Shown here piece by piece: positions 1-6,073 of a stretch of DNA of 22,228 nt. Source of the DNA: JALZAA01 sp035316025 (GTDB lineage: Bacteria > Actinomycetota > Acidimicrobiia > IMCC26256 > JACDBD01); assembly GCA_035316025.1 (NCBI GenBank), contig DATFXL010000074.1, positions 1 through 22,228 of the forward strand, written 5' to 3'. Under the pieces are notes generated by a model, which saw only the letters and a list, made by a program, of their open reading frames with translations, made no database searches and was not told where the DNA came from. Positions within the stretch are counted from its first letter, which is position 1. Each line of letters begins with the position of its first letter. The position numbers and the translations under genes are program-made.

Positions 1-281
1 ACTCCGGCGTTCGCGAGAAAGGCGTCGACATCCGTCGTGTAGAAGTTCAGTCGCACGACGTTCGCGAGGCTCATCCCGGCGTCGCGCAGCACCGCTTCGA
101 GATTGTCGGTCGCCAGCGCGAGCTGCGCCGCCATGTCGCCACGATGTTGCGCGATCCCGTCGGCATCGACGGAAGTCTGGCCGGCGCAGAACAGCACCCG
201 CTGTCCTCCGTCGACGATCTCGCCCTGGTTGAACCCGAACTCGAGAGACCACTCCCACGGATTCACGGCGGTGCGTTCCAT
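1..281 (-). CDS. RidA/YjgF-family protein, 3' end cut by window edge
   Basis: The first 93 codons of a RidA-like protein are visible; the rest lies beyond base 1. RidA-family enzymes hydrolyse reactive enamine/imine intermediates, although many paralogues have other or unknown roles. The translation starts METAVNP-like (MERTAVNP) and runs through FNQGEIVDGGQRVLFCAGQT, then SVDADG, MAAQLALATDNLEAVL and VVRLNFYTTDVDAF. This is the usual YjgF pattern of a 'G..F.SGQ..id..G' strand followed by the 'Q...al.Ni...L..aG....dvv....y..d...f' helix and strand. The family's catalytic Arg lies past the cut, so activity cannot be judged. The ATG at 281 has a strong GAGGAGG Shine-Dalgarno. The upstream neighbour is 400 bp away, so the gene should have its own promoter. 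Confidence 0.85.
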   Translation of the reverse strand, partial: MERTAVNPWEWSLEFGFNQGEIVDGGQRVLFCAGQTSVDADGIAQHRGDMAAQLALATDNLEAVLRDAGMSLANVVRLNFYTTDVDAFLANAG

Positions 282-285
282 GTCG

Positions 286-324
286 CCTCCTCGTCGCCGC
301 ACGGTTCGGAACGGCACCAGGCTA
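286..324 (-). promoter_or_regulatory. Candidate -10 box and strong RBS for the RidA-family gene
   Basis: On the minus strand TAGCCT (319-324) fits the actinobacterial -10 pattern TANNNT, and GAGGAGG (286-292) lies 4 nt before the ATG at 281. No convincing -35 hexamer is visible at 16-18 nt. The RBS is clear; the -10 is a guess based on pattern and position. Confidence 0.35.
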
Positions 325-373
325 GGAACGCCCGCTGGGGCGCCGGATCGGTGGAGGGGCGGGAACCGGGGCT

Positions 374-401
374 AGTTGACATAAGCAGGATTATGGGCGG
401 C
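374..401 (-). other. dif: Putative dif site (XerC/XerD recombination site)
   Basis: Read on the minus strand, this is an 11+6+11 bp site: left arm GCCGCCCATAA (401-391), centre TCCTGC (390-385), right arm TTATGTCAACT (384-374). The inner ends form a perfect CATAA/TTATG inverted repeat around a 6-bp centre, the hallmark of dif. The right arm matches the E. coli XerD arm (TTATGTTAAAT) at 9 of 11 positions and the left arm matches the XerC arm (GGTGCGCATAA) at 8 of 11. From memory, actinobacterial dif sites carry GATAAT on the left and TTATGTCAA on the right, which fits better still. It lies in a gene-free interval, as dif sites usually do. XerC and XerD act here to resolve chromosome dimers. 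An integrated element using dif cannot be excluded from one site. Confidence 0.72.
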
Positions 402-682
402 ACAAGAGAGGGCCGCCTCTGCGGCCTTTCCGGGCTTCGCCCATCATCCTGGTGCCCCGCTTTACGTGCGGCGGTACTGAGGCCCAGGGCCGCGCTGTAC
501 GACCTCTGTGCGGCCTCCGGCGGCGGGTCGAGCGGGAGGCTTCGAGCGCACCAGTGCGGGATGGCGACGTCGGAGCGGCGGACGGCCGTCCGGTGGCGGC
601 GGACGTGCCTCAGGAGGTGGGTGAGGGCGTGACCGAGCAGATCGCCGACGGGGGAATGACGCCGCGCTCGAGCGGCGGTCGG
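402..682. other. Gene-free interval with GC-rich hairpins
   Basis: No credible protein is encoded on either strand here; the open frames are Arg/Pro/Gly-rich shadows. Visible structures are hairpin GGCCGC-CTCT-GCGGCC (411-426, followed on the plus strand by TTT), hairpin GGGC-TTC-GCCC (432-442) and a perfect GACGGCCGTC palindrome near 581-590. Together with the dif-like site to the left, these make a non-coding spacer of about 400 bp between the GNAT gene and the RidA gene. No tRNA, SRP RNA or RNase P core motif was recognised. Confidence 0.5.
660..677 (-). terminator. Hairpin just after the GNAT stop codon
   Basis: CGCCGC-TCGAGC-GCGGCG forms a perfect 6-bp stem with a 6-nt loop, beginning 5 nt after the GNAT stop. 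There is no U-tract after it, so it is either a U-less terminator of the kind common in high-GC actinobacteria or only a transcript-end stabiliser. Confidence 0.4.
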
Positions 683-1171
683 TCACGCGGTCGCTCCCCC
701 GTCCTCGTCCAGGGGGCGGTGCATCACCAGCGCCCGTGCAGTGAAGCCGGATTCCTCGAAGAAGTTCTTGGCCGCTCGGTGACCGGGCAAGGCGAGGGCG
801 TCGATGCCGATGCACCCGTGGGCCTCACAGAAGGCGACGAGGGCCCCGGCCATGGCTTCGCCGACGCCGACGGCGCGGGCATCAGGCTCGACGAAGAGGT
901 CGGTGACGATGCCGAGCGTGTCGCCGCTGCGAAGGCGCTCGAGTGTGACGACGCCGAAGCCGATGACGGCGTCGTCGACCGTGCCCACGACGACGAGCGC
1001 GTCGTCACGACCGAGGACGGATGTGTAGGCGGGCTCGAACGGTGGGGCGATCGCCTCTCTGGCCGCCCAGAGGGTGCCGCCCTTCATCGGGGTGAGCTCG
1101 CCGCGGGCGAGCTCGGCCAGCTCTGCGATCCGCGGGAGGTCCTCGGCGGTGGCGGGTCGAGTGCCCTCCAC
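683..1171 (-). CDS. GNAT-family N-acetyltransferase
   Basis: This 162-aa protein has the size and layout of a single GNAT domain, which transfers an acetyl group from acetyl-CoA to an amine. The N-terminus reads ATAEDLPRIAELAELARGEL. The middle strand is ALVVVGTVDDAVIGFGVV. The acetyl-CoA-binding motif A follows as VTDLFVEPDARAVGVGEAM, where ARAVGVG matches the R/Q-x-x-G-x-G/A loop. The end, AAKNFFEESGFTARALVMHRPL, is the usual 'a..fYe..GF' with Phe in place of Tyr. The start is GTG at 1171, 8 nt after the stop of the upstream gene, so it is probably co-transcribed with it and with lnt. The substrate (small molecule or protein) cannot be told from sequence. Confidence 0.88.
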   Translation of the reverse strand: MEGTRPATAEDLPRIAELAELARGELTPMKGGTLWAAREAIAPPFEPAYTSVLGRDDALVVVGTVDDAVIGFGVVTLERLRSGDTLGIVTDLFVEPDARAVGVGEAMAGALVAFCEAHGCIGIDALALPGHRAAKNFFEESGFTARALVMHRPLDEDGGATA

Positions 1172-1179
1172 GCGACCGC

Positions 1180-1782
1180 TCAGCTCGTGAGCTGTTCGAT
1201 CTTGTACAGGATCGTGCGGCGGGCGCGGTGCGCCTCTTCGTAGGCCCGAACTTCGTCGAGCTCGCCCGTCTGCAGACCGTCGAGGCGCTCGACCACCTGG
1301 GACGCCGACAACTCGTCGTAGTCGGGGATGCCGAGGGTCGCCGCGTTGGGTGCTGCATTCACCCCGGCGGCCGGCTCCCCCGCCGGCGGCCCGCTCGCGG
1401 CTTCGGCGGGCACGGTGACGGGCTCCGCCGAGGCCTTGTAGGGCGGTTGGGAGTCCTCAGGGGCGAAGTCCGGGGCAGCACTCTCCCCTGTCACGCCCGT
1501 GATCACCGCCTCGGCGCTCTTGCGGGCTTTCGAGATGCCCTTCTCGACGTGCTCGCGCACCTTCGGGCCGCCGACGTTCACCGCGAACTCGCCCAGCGCC
1601 CTCGCCTGGGCGACCTGTCCCTGCGCCTGCTGGCGACGCTGCACCAGCTCGGCCCGGCCCCGCGACACGAACAGGTTGAGAAACGTGGGCACCGTGTCGC
1701 GCAGGTACAGCGCGACGCCGACAGGCGCGTAGACGAACAAGTCGAGTGCCTTGTCGGCCGTCTTCTGAGCGTCGTCGCTCAC
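1180..1782 (-). CDS. Conserved actinobacterial hypothetical protein, downstream of lnt
   Basis: The function of this 200-aa protein is not known to me. The N-terminal ~45 residues (ALDLFVYAPVGVALYLRDT, then VPTFLNLFVSRGRAELVQRR) look like an amphipathic or membrane-touching helix pair. Residues ~50-95 are a charged helix, and ~95-150 are a Pro/Ala/Glu-rich linker. The last ~50 residues form a compact conserved block (LGIPDYDELSASQVVERLDG, then LQTGELDEVRAYEEAHRARRT) that recurs at the C-terminus of many actinobacterial hypotheticals and may be the domain catalogued as DUF8129. The start is GTG at 1782, overlapping the lnt stop by 4 nt (GTGA), so translation is coupled to lnt. Some resemblance to lipid-droplet-associated proteins of actinobacteria is possible but unproven. 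Confidence 0.8.
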   Translation of the reverse strand: MSDDAQKTADKALDLFVYAPVGVALYLRDTVPTFLNLFVSRGRAELVQRRQQAQGQVAQARALGEFAVNVGGPKVREHVEKGISKARKSAEAVITGVTGESAAPDFAPEDSQPPYKASAEPVTVPAEAASGPPAGEPAAGVNAAPNAATLGIPDYDELSASQVVERLDGLQTGELDEVRAYEEAHRARRTILYKIEQLTS

Positions 1783-3344
1783 GTGATCCTCCCGCTCCCG
1801 ACTGGCTCGCGGTCTGCCGCAGGGAGTTTAGGGAACGTCGCCGGGGGTCGACGCACCCTGCTCGCGGCCGCGGCGCCGAGGAGCAACAGCGCGCTGGCGA
1901 CGACCACCCACTCGCCGAACCGAACGTAGGGCGTTTCGCCCGTCGTCGTCGTCACGGTGTCGCTGACGACCGCCTGATGGAAGAGCTTGGTCGTGTCCCG
2001 CACATGGCCGTCGGTGTCGATGACGGCGCTGATCCCCGAGATCGACGCCTGCACGAACGGCCGACCCGTCTCGGCCGCCCGCATCTGCGTCTGGGCTATG
2101 TGCTGCTCCGAGTTTGCCGATCGCCGGTACGAGCGGTTGTTCGTGCTCACGACGACGACCTCCGCCCCGCGGGCGACGAAGTCGCGCACGAGGGGCCCGA
2201 AGGCCGACTCGAAGCAGATGACCGTGGCCAGCCGGTGGCCCTTGACCCGGAAGATCGTCCGCTGCGTCCCCGGGGTGTAGTCGTACGGGATGCGGTCGAC
2301 GATGCCGGTCCAGTCGACCGCCGACCGGAACGGGACGTACTCGCCGAACGGAACCAGATGCTCCTTCGAGTAGGTGCCGGCGAGACGGCCCTCCGGCGTG
2401 TAGAGCAGGTTCTGGTTGAACTCGCGGCCGTCCGGTGCCGGCACCGCCGCGTTGGCGAGCACGTCGGCGCCGTGCGCCCTTCCCACCGCGACGAGGCGGC
2501 TCCGCAACCCCGGATTGCTCTCGGGGCTGAACTCGTCGAGCGACGACTCCGGGAAGACGATCACGTCGTAGGGGCCGTGCAAGCGCTCGGCGAGAGCGAA
2601 GTGACGCTCGGCGAGGTAACCGCTGCGCTTCTCCTCAGTGGTGAGGTACCGGTCCTGGTCGTTCCCCTGGAGGGTGGCGAGGCGCAGTTGCCCCGACGGA
2701 CGGGTCTGGTACCGCGCCCCGTCGGCGACGGCGACGACAGCGACAACGACCACGATGCCGGCGGTGGCAACCACCATCGCGCGGCGCGTCTGCATGGCGA
2801 AGGCCACGCCGAGGTCCACGAGATACGCATTGACGACGACGATCACGAACGAGACGAGCGCGACCCCTCCCCAACTCGCCAGCGCCCGGGCGGGCGGGAA
2901 GTCGTGCAGCGCGACACCGAGGTCGCCCCAGGGCAGGCCGCCGAACGGCCACCGTGCGCGCAACGCCTCGGGGACGACCCACGCCGCCGCGATCAGCCAC
3001 GGCGATCGCAGCCCGGCCCGGTTCAGGCAGCCCACGAGATAGCCCGTGAGGGCGGTATACGCGCCCCATCCAGCGACCAGCGGCACGATCGCGACGAGCC
3101 CGAAGTACCACAGCCAGTAGAGGAGGATCCCGGCGAACACCACGCCGAACACGAAGCCGTACAGCGCGGCGCGCCACGCGCTGGCGTCTCGCCACGCCCA
3201 GATCAACGGGACGAGCGCGACCAGCGCGAGCAGGCCGAAGTCGAAGGCGGGGAATGCCAGCGCCAGCAGGACCCCGGACAGAACGGCGGCGCCAAGACGG
3301 CGCTGCACGGCGCGGTCGCGCAGCGTCCTGCCGATCCGTCTCAT
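1779..3344 (-). CDS. lnt: Apolipoprotein N-acyltransferase (Lnt)
   Basis: Lnt transfers an acyl chain from a phospholipid to the alpha-amino group of the lipid-bound cysteine of apolipoproteins in the cytoplasmic membrane. The 521-aa protein has the family layout. Several N-terminal transmembrane segments cover residues ~17-210, starting LGAAVLSGVLLALAFPAFDF. A nitrilase-fold domain (~220-470) and a C-terminal TM helix (~485-505) follow. The catalytic triad is intact: Glu266 in VFPESS, Lys327 in YSKEHLVPFGEYVP and Cys377 in VICFES. Length matches E. coli Lnt (about 512 aa). ATG at 3344 has a GGAAG element 9 nt upstream. It lies 56 bp after the DUF4193-type gene and overlaps the next gene by 4 nt. 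No adjacent polyprenol mannosyltransferase, a frequent actinobacterial partner, is seen. Confidence 0.95.
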   Translation of the reverse strand: MRRIGRTLRDRAVQRRLGAAVLSGVLLALAFPAFDFGLLALVALVPLIWAWRDASAWRAALYGFVFGVVFAGILLYWLWYFGLVAIVPLVAGWGAYTALTGYLVGCLNRAGLRSPWLIAAAWVVPEALRARWPFGGLPWGDLGVALHDFPPARALASWGGVALVSFVIVVVNAYLVDLGVAFAMQTRRAMVVATAGIVVVVAVVAVADGARYQTRPSGQLRLATLQGNDQDRYLTTEEKRSGYLAERHFALAERLHGPYDVIVFPESSLDEFSPESNPGLRSRLVAVGRAHGADVLANAAVPAPDGREFNQNLLYTPEGRLAGTYSKEHLVPFGEYVPFRSAVDWTGIVDRIPYDYTPGTQRTIFRVKGHRLATVICFESAFGPLVRDFVARGAEVVVVSTNNRSYRRSANSEQHIAQTQMRAAETGRPFVQASISGISAVIDTDGHVRDTTKLFHQAVVSDTVTTTTGETPYVRFGEWVVVASALLLLGAAAASRVRRPPATFPKLPAADREPVGSGRIT

Positions 3345-3400
3345 CGGGTCATGCTTCCATTCGCGGGCGCGGCGTCGGTGTCAGCCGGGTCTGGCTCCCG

Positions 3401-3892
3401 TCACGCGCAGTCGCGGCAGAGCATGCGCTTGGCGTCGGCGAGCTGGCTGCGGGGCAACACGAGGAAGCAGGACGCGCACAGGAACTCGCCCGGCCGTCGA
3501 GGAGCGATGCGGGTGGGCCCGTCGCCGCGCTCGTCGACCTCGGGCTCCTCCTCTTCCTCGTCCTCCTCCTCGTCCTCGAGCTTGGCGCTCGCGGTCCGCT
3601 CCTGAAGCAGGACGTCGAGGGGCTCCTCGACGTCGTCGGGGTGGAGCTCCTCGTCGAGGTCGACGACGTCTTCTTCCTCCTCCGTCGTCTCGGACGCGGC
3701 CTTGGCCGGCTCCGCGACGACCACCTCGGCGGACTCGCCCTCCTCCTCCTCCTCCTCTTCCTCTTCCTCGTCCTCGACCGCGATGCCCTCGTCGAGGTCG
3801 TCGTCCTCCAGGTCCTCGTCTTCGAGCTCGTCCTCGTCGAGGGAGTCCTCGTCGAGCTCGGGCTCCTCCTCGTCGAAGTCGTCGTCGCTCAT
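3401..3892 (-). CDS. Highly acidic zinc-ribbon protein, DUF4193-like
   Basis: This 163-aa protein has two parts. Residues 1-120 are extremely acidic, with long runs of Asp/Glu including an uninterrupted poly-Glu stretch near residue 42. Residues ~125-163 hold a small zinc-ribbon: FLCASCFLVLPRSQL followed by RMLCRDCA at the C-terminus, with Cys139, Cys142, Cys159 and Cys162. The 'F.C..CFLV..RSQLA......C.DC' ending is that of the DUF4193 family, typical of actinobacteria; the mycobacterial members I recall are about 100 aa, so this acidic region is expanded. The function is unknown; a role binding RNA polymerase, nucleic-acid proteins or metal is only conjecture. ATG at 3892 has GGAG 10 nt upstream. 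Downstream it leads into lnt after 56 bp. Confidence 0.85.
   Translation of the reverse strand: MSDDDFDEEEPELDEDSLDEDELEDEDLEDDDLDEGIAVEDEEEEEEEEEEGESAEVVVAEPAKAASETTEEEEDVVDLDEELHPDDVEEPLDVLLQERTASAKLEDEEEDEEEEEPEVDERGDGPTRIAPRRPGEFLCASCFLVLPRSQLADAKRMLCRDCA
3738..3775. repeat. CTC/TTC (GAG/GAA) trinucleotide tract encoding poly-Glu
   Basis: A run of CTC and TTC triplets on the plus strand reads as GAG/GAA codons on the minus strand and encodes the poly-Glu stretch of the acidic DUF4193-like protein. The mix of GAG and GAA argues for protein-level selection rather than simple recent slippage, but length variation between strains is likely. Confidence 0.7.
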
Positions 3893-3983
3893 GGCAGTTC
3901 AGCTCCGCGAGGCGCATGCTCGAGGGAACAGACCCCGCTGCGCCTCGCTTGCCGGCGGGTTCCCGGGGCCGTGGGGGCCGCGG

Positions 3984-3989
3984 AGTATA
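3984..3989 (-). promoter_or_regulatory. Candidate -10 box for the DUF4193-like gene
   Basis: TATACT on the minus strand (preceded by T, giving TTATACT) lies about 92 nt upstream of the ATG at 3892. It is the best sigma-70-like -10 hexamer in this gap; no good -35 is seen at the right distance. Confidence 0.35.
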
Positions 3990-4331
3990 ACGCCGCGTTC
4001 CCAAGGTGCTGCACAACGGGGTGGGCGTGCCGCGCATTCCCGCGCGAGTCCCGGCGGGAGGCGAAACGCCGACAGAACGGAGGGGCCCAGGAGACCGTTG
4101 GGGCCACTGTTTGGCCCGCACTGCCCTGGCAGCGAGGTTATTCCAGCGTTCTCTACTTGGTCTCCCGGACCCCCAACACCCCGGACCGTCCCTTCCGAAC
4201 GAGCTCCGCGGCATCGCCACCGGAAGACCCACGACCGGCATCACGGCACAGGGTGAGCAGTAAGTACGCCCGAGATCCGAGGCTGTGTCAAGGGACAACC
4301 ACGATAGAGGCGGCGTCGTGACCAGCACCGT

Positions 4332-4369
4332 CGCGCGTCGAGGCTGCTCAGCGCGCCCCGAGTTTTTTT
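4332..4369 (+). terminator. Possible plus-strand terminator with T7 run
   Basis: GCGCG near 4332-4337 can pair with CGCGC near 4351-4356 and is followed a few bases later by seven T residues (4363-4369). The stem is short and the gap to the T-run is longer than ideal. No plus-strand gene ends here, so it matters only if the gap makes a plus-strand RNA. Confidence 0.2.
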
Positions 4370-4378
4370 CGCACGCGC

Positions 4379-5983
4379 CTACGAGCGGGGCGCGGCGCGG
4401 CGTTGCTCGGCGGCGCGCTCCGCGGTGAGGCGCTCGAGGTCGTAGGTCGTGTGGTCCACGTACCGCATCGCCGCCGCCACCGCGCGGTGTCCGGCTTCGT
4501 CCGCAATGAGCCGGTGCATCTCCTGGCAGACCCGGCGGTACGCCGGGTGGCCTTGGGGAGAGGTCCGCAGCTCGAGCATGTGCATCGCCTCACGGGCGTT
4601 CATCTGCAGGATGAATCGGACCCGGTACGCCAGCGACACCGCGTACGGGGCCTGCTCGGGGAACTTCGGTGCGAGCACATCGTGGAGTGCGGCCGAGACG
4701 TCCATCGCCTCCACGAAGGACCCGGCCAGGCCCGCCTCGACGACGGCGTCGGGCACGTCGTAGCCGTGGGCGGGCGAGAGCGGCTGCCAGTCGATCGTCA
4801 ACATCCGGTGGCGCTGGAGGTCCCGGAACGCGCCATAGTCGCAGAGCACGTCGAAGCGGTAGTCGGTGCGCTCGAAGGCCCGGCCGGGCTTGTGGCGACG
4901 GTTGACGCGCTCCCCCACGTACGCGCGGAGCAACGCGATCCGCTCGTCGGTCGAGAGGCGCCGAACGCGCGCCCGGATCTGGTCCTCGGGCAAGTCGGTG
5001 TGCGAGTAGCACACGGCGGCGAGGAGCTTCTCCTCGCCTTCCGGGTCGAAGTCGGTCAGCACCACCGCCGGCCGCGGTTCGGGCGCCTCCCCGCCGAGCA
5101 TGCGGTCGACGAGCTCGGCGGTTGCCCGGCGCGTACTCGAGAGATATTCGGTCCAGGCGCCACCCCGTTCCGGGAGGTCGACGCGGGTGAGGAAGGACGG
5201 GATGACCTTCCGCAGCTCGTCGAGCATCATCGCCGAGTACTGCCGCGCCTCTGGCAAGGGTTGCGCCCGCATGCGCAGGAGAAGCGCCTCGAACGCCTGA
5301 CCTGTCCCGTAGATCCCGACGTTCGACTGCGTCGCGCCGGGCAGGATCCCGCGGGCGGCGTCGCACGCCTTCGCCTTGATTGTCTGCTTGTAGACGAAGT
5401 CGGAGTCGCCCGCCTCCTTCGGGTAGCGGGCGCGCGCCCAATCCATGAGGTCAGGCAGGACCCGCGCGTACGTGTCGAAGAGCGTGTCGATGTCGGCGAC
5501 GTACCGCGCGCCGAGCGGCGAGCGCGCGATCTCTGGATCGCGCCAGTATCGGTACCGACCGCCGAGGCGGGTGTCGTAGGGGATGTAGCGGGTCGACTGC
5601 TCGAGGTAGGCCATGAGCCGGCCCCATTCGAGGATCTTCGTGAGGAGGTTCGACGCCTGCTCACACGCCAGGTGGACGCCGCCCAGCTGGGCGACGGAGT
5701 CGTCGCCGTACTCGAGGAAGACGCGCCGGTAGAGGTCCTCCGCCCGGCGGAGGCCGACGGTGGCGTCCACGCTGAGGTCGCCGGTGAGGTCGAGGTCGCC
5801 CACGAACTCGTCGAGAAAGAGCCGCCGCAGGCTCTTCGGGGACCGTGAGTACCGGGCGAACAATGCCCCCTTCACCACCTCGGGCAGGTTGACCAGGGCG
5901 AAGACGGGGGCGTCGAGGTTCGTGAAGTACGGGCGCAGCACCGCCTGCTCCTCGTCGGTGAAGCGCTCGGGTACGTACTGCAT
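4379..5983 (-). CDS. Tandem-domain ThyX-family protein (FAD-dependent thymidylate synthase homologue)
   Basis: True ThyX uses FAD, NADPH and methylene-tetrahydrofolate to make dTMP and is about 220-270 aa. This 534-aa protein has two ThyX-like halves. In the first, ACEQASNLLTKILEWGRLMA runs into the EQSTRYI signature (128-134), with a degenerate 'GQAFEALLLRMRAQ' helix (228-241). In the second, RHRMLTIDWQPLS (391-403) takes the place of the RHRxxSxNExSxR motif, and NAREAMHMLELR (462-473) keeps the conserved nucleotide/folate-side helix. The catalytic signature is therefore incomplete: RHR is present, but the following S-x-N-E-x-S residues are changed. It could be a divergent enzyme or a non-catalytic relative. 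Start ATG at 5983 has AGGA upstream. It stands alone, 90 bp after the helY operon. Confidence 0.8.
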   Translation of the reverse strand: MQYVPERFTDEEQAVLRPYFTNLDAPVFALVNLPEVVKGALFARYSRSPKSLRRLFLDEFVGDLDLTGDLSVDATVGLRRAEDLYRRVFLEYGDDSVAQLGGVHLACEQASNLLTKILEWGRLMAYLEQSTRYIPYDTRLGGRYRYWRDPEIARSPLGARYVADIDTLFDTYARVLPDLMDWARARYPKEAGDSDFVYKQTIKAKACDAARGILPGATQSNVGIYGTGQAFEALLLRMRAQPLPEARQYSAMMLDELRKVIPSFLTRVDLPERGGAWTEYLSSTRRATAELVDRMLGGEAPEPRPAVVLTDFDPEGEEKLLAAVCYSHTDLPEDQIRARVRRLSTDERIALLRAYVGERVNRRHKPGRAFERTDYRFDVLCDYGAFRDLQRHRMLTIDWQPLSPAHGYDVPDAVVEAGLAGSFVEAMDVSAALHDVLAPKFPEQAPYAVSLAYRVRFILQMNAREAMHMLELRTSPQGHPAYRRVCQEMHRLIADEAGHRAVAAAMRYVDHTTYDLERLTAERAAEQRRAAPRS

Positions 5984-6009
5984 GCAGCGATCCTGGTCGG
6001 CAGACGGGA

Positions 6010-6026
6010 CGCCGATCGTATCGGCG
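6010..6026 (-). promoter_or_regulatory. Inverted repeat overlapping a candidate -10 upstream of the ThyX-like gene
   Basis: CGCCGAT-CGT-ATCGGCG is a perfect 7-bp inverted repeat with a 3-bp centre. On the minus strand its middle contains TACGAT (6015-6020), a good TANNNT -10 hexamer, 31 nt before the ATG at 5983. It may be an operator over the promoter of the ThyX-like gene, or a terminator of the upstream operon lacking a T-tract. Confidence 0.4.
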
Positions 6027-6073
6027 GCCCTCGTCGGGTCGGCGGATGGCTCCGACGCTGGACTTGTCGCGGG

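Larger units (their letters stand above)
3893..4378. other. Gene-free 486-bp interval; possible structured RNA or long leader
   Basis: Neither strand shows a protein-like frame. Signals seen: a minus-strand TTGACA (4286-4291) with a weak TACTTA 19 nt downstream (4261-4266). A 7-bp inverted repeat GGAGACC (4090-4096)/GGTCTCC (4159-4165) encloses a perfect hairpin GGGCCA-N5-TGGCCC (4101-4117). GGGG (4082-4085)/CCCC (4171-4174) could extend the long stem across a 4x4 internal loop. A minus-strand TATACT lies at 3984-3989, and a T7 run at 4363-4369 on the plus strand. These could be a regulatory leader of the DUF4193-like gene or a separate small RNA. I do not recognise a known RNA family. Confidence 0.45.

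Noticed and set aside
282..682. Stable RNA gene (tRNA, SRP RNA, RNase P RNA) in the left gap
   Set aside because: No T-loop GTTCRA, SRP apical motif or RNase P core motif could be found on either strand.
1746..3605. A 619-aa plus-strand open frame
   Set aside because: Antisense shadow of lnt and the DUF4193-like gene, with Arg/Gly/Asp-rich low-complexity composition and no family resemblance.
3738..3775. CTC-rich tract as a CRISPR or mobile repeat
   Set aside because: It is in-frame poly-Glu coding with mixed GAG/GAA codons and no spacers.
4006..4263. 85-aa plus-strand frame in the 486-bp gap
   Set aside because: Composition is Arg/Pro/Gly-rich without any domain, no RBS, and it overlaps the predicted RNA structure.
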